This document shows, piece by piece, positions 7,446 through 8,243 of a DNA stretch of 8,243 bases (positions are counted from its first letter, which is position 1; the number at the start of each line of letters is the position of its first letter). The stretch lies in NCBI GenBank assembly GCA_937127205.1, contig CAKZLS010000006.1, positions 1-8,243 on the forward strand, written 5' to 3'. Under the pieces are notes generated by a model that ran no database searches, was not told the DNA's origin, and saw only the letters and a list, made by a program, of their open reading frames with translations. The DNA comes from an uncultured Rhodospirillales bacterium (GTDB lineage Bacteria > Pseudomonadota > Alphaproteobacteria > Rhodospirillales > Defluviicoccaceae). Both the position numbers and the translations under genes were made by a program.

Positions 7446-8243
7446 ACGTTGGCCGGCGTTACCCGGCCACCATAGAGCGACGGCGCGTCATGATCCTTGT
7501 TGGCCCGGGCGGCGATTTCCAATGCTTTGATGAAATCGGATATTGTGCTCCGGCGTTCCTGGACGGCCTTGTCCTTGTCGCGAAGTCTCAGGAGGTAAGC
7601 CGGGTGCACCGTCACCAGCACCGCTAGTCCGTCCATCCCCTGGATGACCCCGCCGCGCACCCCTGACAGTGTGCCGCGGTATCCGGTTAGCGATCGCAGA
7701 GCCGTGGCGCCCAAGGCGACGATGACGCGCGGATTGACGACGGCAATTTCGTGTTCCAGCCATGACCGGCAAGCTTCCATCTCTTGCTGGCCGGGGGTCT
7801 TGTGCAGCCTGATCTTGCCCCGCGGCTCATTCTTGAAGTGTTTGACGGCGTTGGTGACATAGCATGCCGACCTGTCGATCCCGGCCTCGCTCAGCATCTC
7901 GTCGAACAGCTTGCCGGCCGGACCCACCAGGGGCCTGCCCGCCAAATCCTCTCGGTCGCCAGGCTGTTCGGCAACGAACATGAGGGCGGCGTTCTCGGGT
8001 CCTTCACCGAACACCATCTGCGTTGCATTCCGCCAAAGCGGGCATTGTCGGCAGGCCGCCGCCTCCGCACGTACCTTTTCAAGACTGGGCAGCGTGGCCT
8101 CGTTCTCGACAATATCGCTTGGCGACGGAACACGTCTTTGCGCGAGGCGCGCATGCCGGGGCGAGGGGACTGATGGCGACGCTGCCACCATCGCCTTGGT
8201 TCGCGCCTCGGCCGATTTCAACAATTCGGGAATAAGCGCGGCT
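7442..8243 (-). CDS. udgX: UdgX-type uracil-DNA glycosylase, C-terminal part of a DUF4130-UdgX fusion (5' partial)
   Basis: UdgX removes uracil from DNA and can stay covalently bound through a histidine. An ATG-less frame remains open to the window edge, so the true start is outside. The first residues (AALIPELLKSAEARTKAM) resemble the end of DUF4130, a domain often fused before UdgX. A linker then leads to the glycosylase domain. Numbering from the TTG at 8224, this has CxxC (Cys58, Cys61), motif A EQPGDRED (86-93), the block LAGRPLVGPAGKL (94-106), TNAVKHF (124-130), the loop KIRLH (137-141) with the likely covalent His141, Cys152, and the VHPAYLLR motif (206-213, His207). The cluster ligand that is Cys in family 4 (KCRPP) appears as His129, as in UdgX. 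Usual UdgX has KRRIH and HPS, so Ile138, Leu140 and Ala209 are variations. The stop is TAA at 7442-7444. Confidence 0.88.
   Translation of the reverse strand, partial: AALIPELLKSAEARTKAMVAASPSVPSPRHARLAQRRVPSPSDIVENEATLPSLEKVRAEAAACRQCPLWRNATQMVFGEGPENAALMFVAEQPGDREDLAGRPLVGPAGKLFDEMLSEAGIDRSACYVTNAVKHFKNEPRGKIRLHKTPGQQEMEACRSWLEHEIAVVNPRVIVALGATALRSLTGYRGTLSGVRGGVIQGMDGLAVLVTVHPAYLLRLRDKDKAVQERRSTISDFIKALEIAARANKDHDAPSLYGGRVTPANV

Overview
The window is GC-rich, densely coded bacterial DNA, most likely from an alphaproteobacterium (perhaps Rhodospirillales-like). The taxon is an inference from three things: a DUF4130-UdgX fusion, a small protein resembling an alphaproteobacterial conserved family, and the style of the ThiC protein. 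There is no insertion sequence, CRISPR array, tRNA, rRNA or phage gene, so this looks like chromosomal housekeeping and stress-type sequence rather than an obvious island.

Layout. Positions 1-134 hold the last 43 codons of an unidentified plus-strand gene. They are followed by about 390 bases with no convincing gene but two clean inverted repeats. A minus-strand block then runs from 4209 down to 523. It holds a 920-residue P2-type cation ATPase related to the PacL/CtpF group, a 98-residue membrane fragment that looks like only the S1-S2 part of a voltage-sensor type ion channel, and a 163-residue GlcG/HbpS-family (DUF336) protein. The three genes are codirectional with gaps of 81 and 54 bases and could be one transcription unit with a cation or redox-stress theme; that link is an inference.

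An AT-rich divergent intergenic region (4210-4360) separates this block from thiC on the plus strand. thiC is preceded by a well-formed TPP riboswitch (4361-4468) and a strikingly C-rich, G-poor leader (4488-4535). The leader suggests control through translation and Rho rather than an intrinsic terminator. ThiC makes the thiamine pyrimidine (HMP-P), so TPP feedback on this gene makes sense; no other thiamine gene is in the window.

Downstream on the plus strand is an exported DsrE-like protein (6581-7021), ended by a strong intrinsic terminator whose 5' arm can also pair with an upstream segment. Next is a small 97-residue protein of unknown function (7152-7445) with its own plausible promoter and a dyad over the -10. 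Its stop codon overlaps the stop codon of the convergent minus-strand gene, which encodes a UdgX-type uracil-DNA glycosylase. The UdgX reading frame stays open to the window edge, and its first visible residues look like the end of a DUF4130 domain, so the gene is a partial DUF4130-UdgX fusion.

Nothing here is clearly a new multi-gene system. The most interesting items are the orphan S1-S2 fragment, the variant active-site motifs of the UdgX protein, the altered ion-binding residues of the ATPase, and the RNA-level control around thiC and after the DsrE-like gene.
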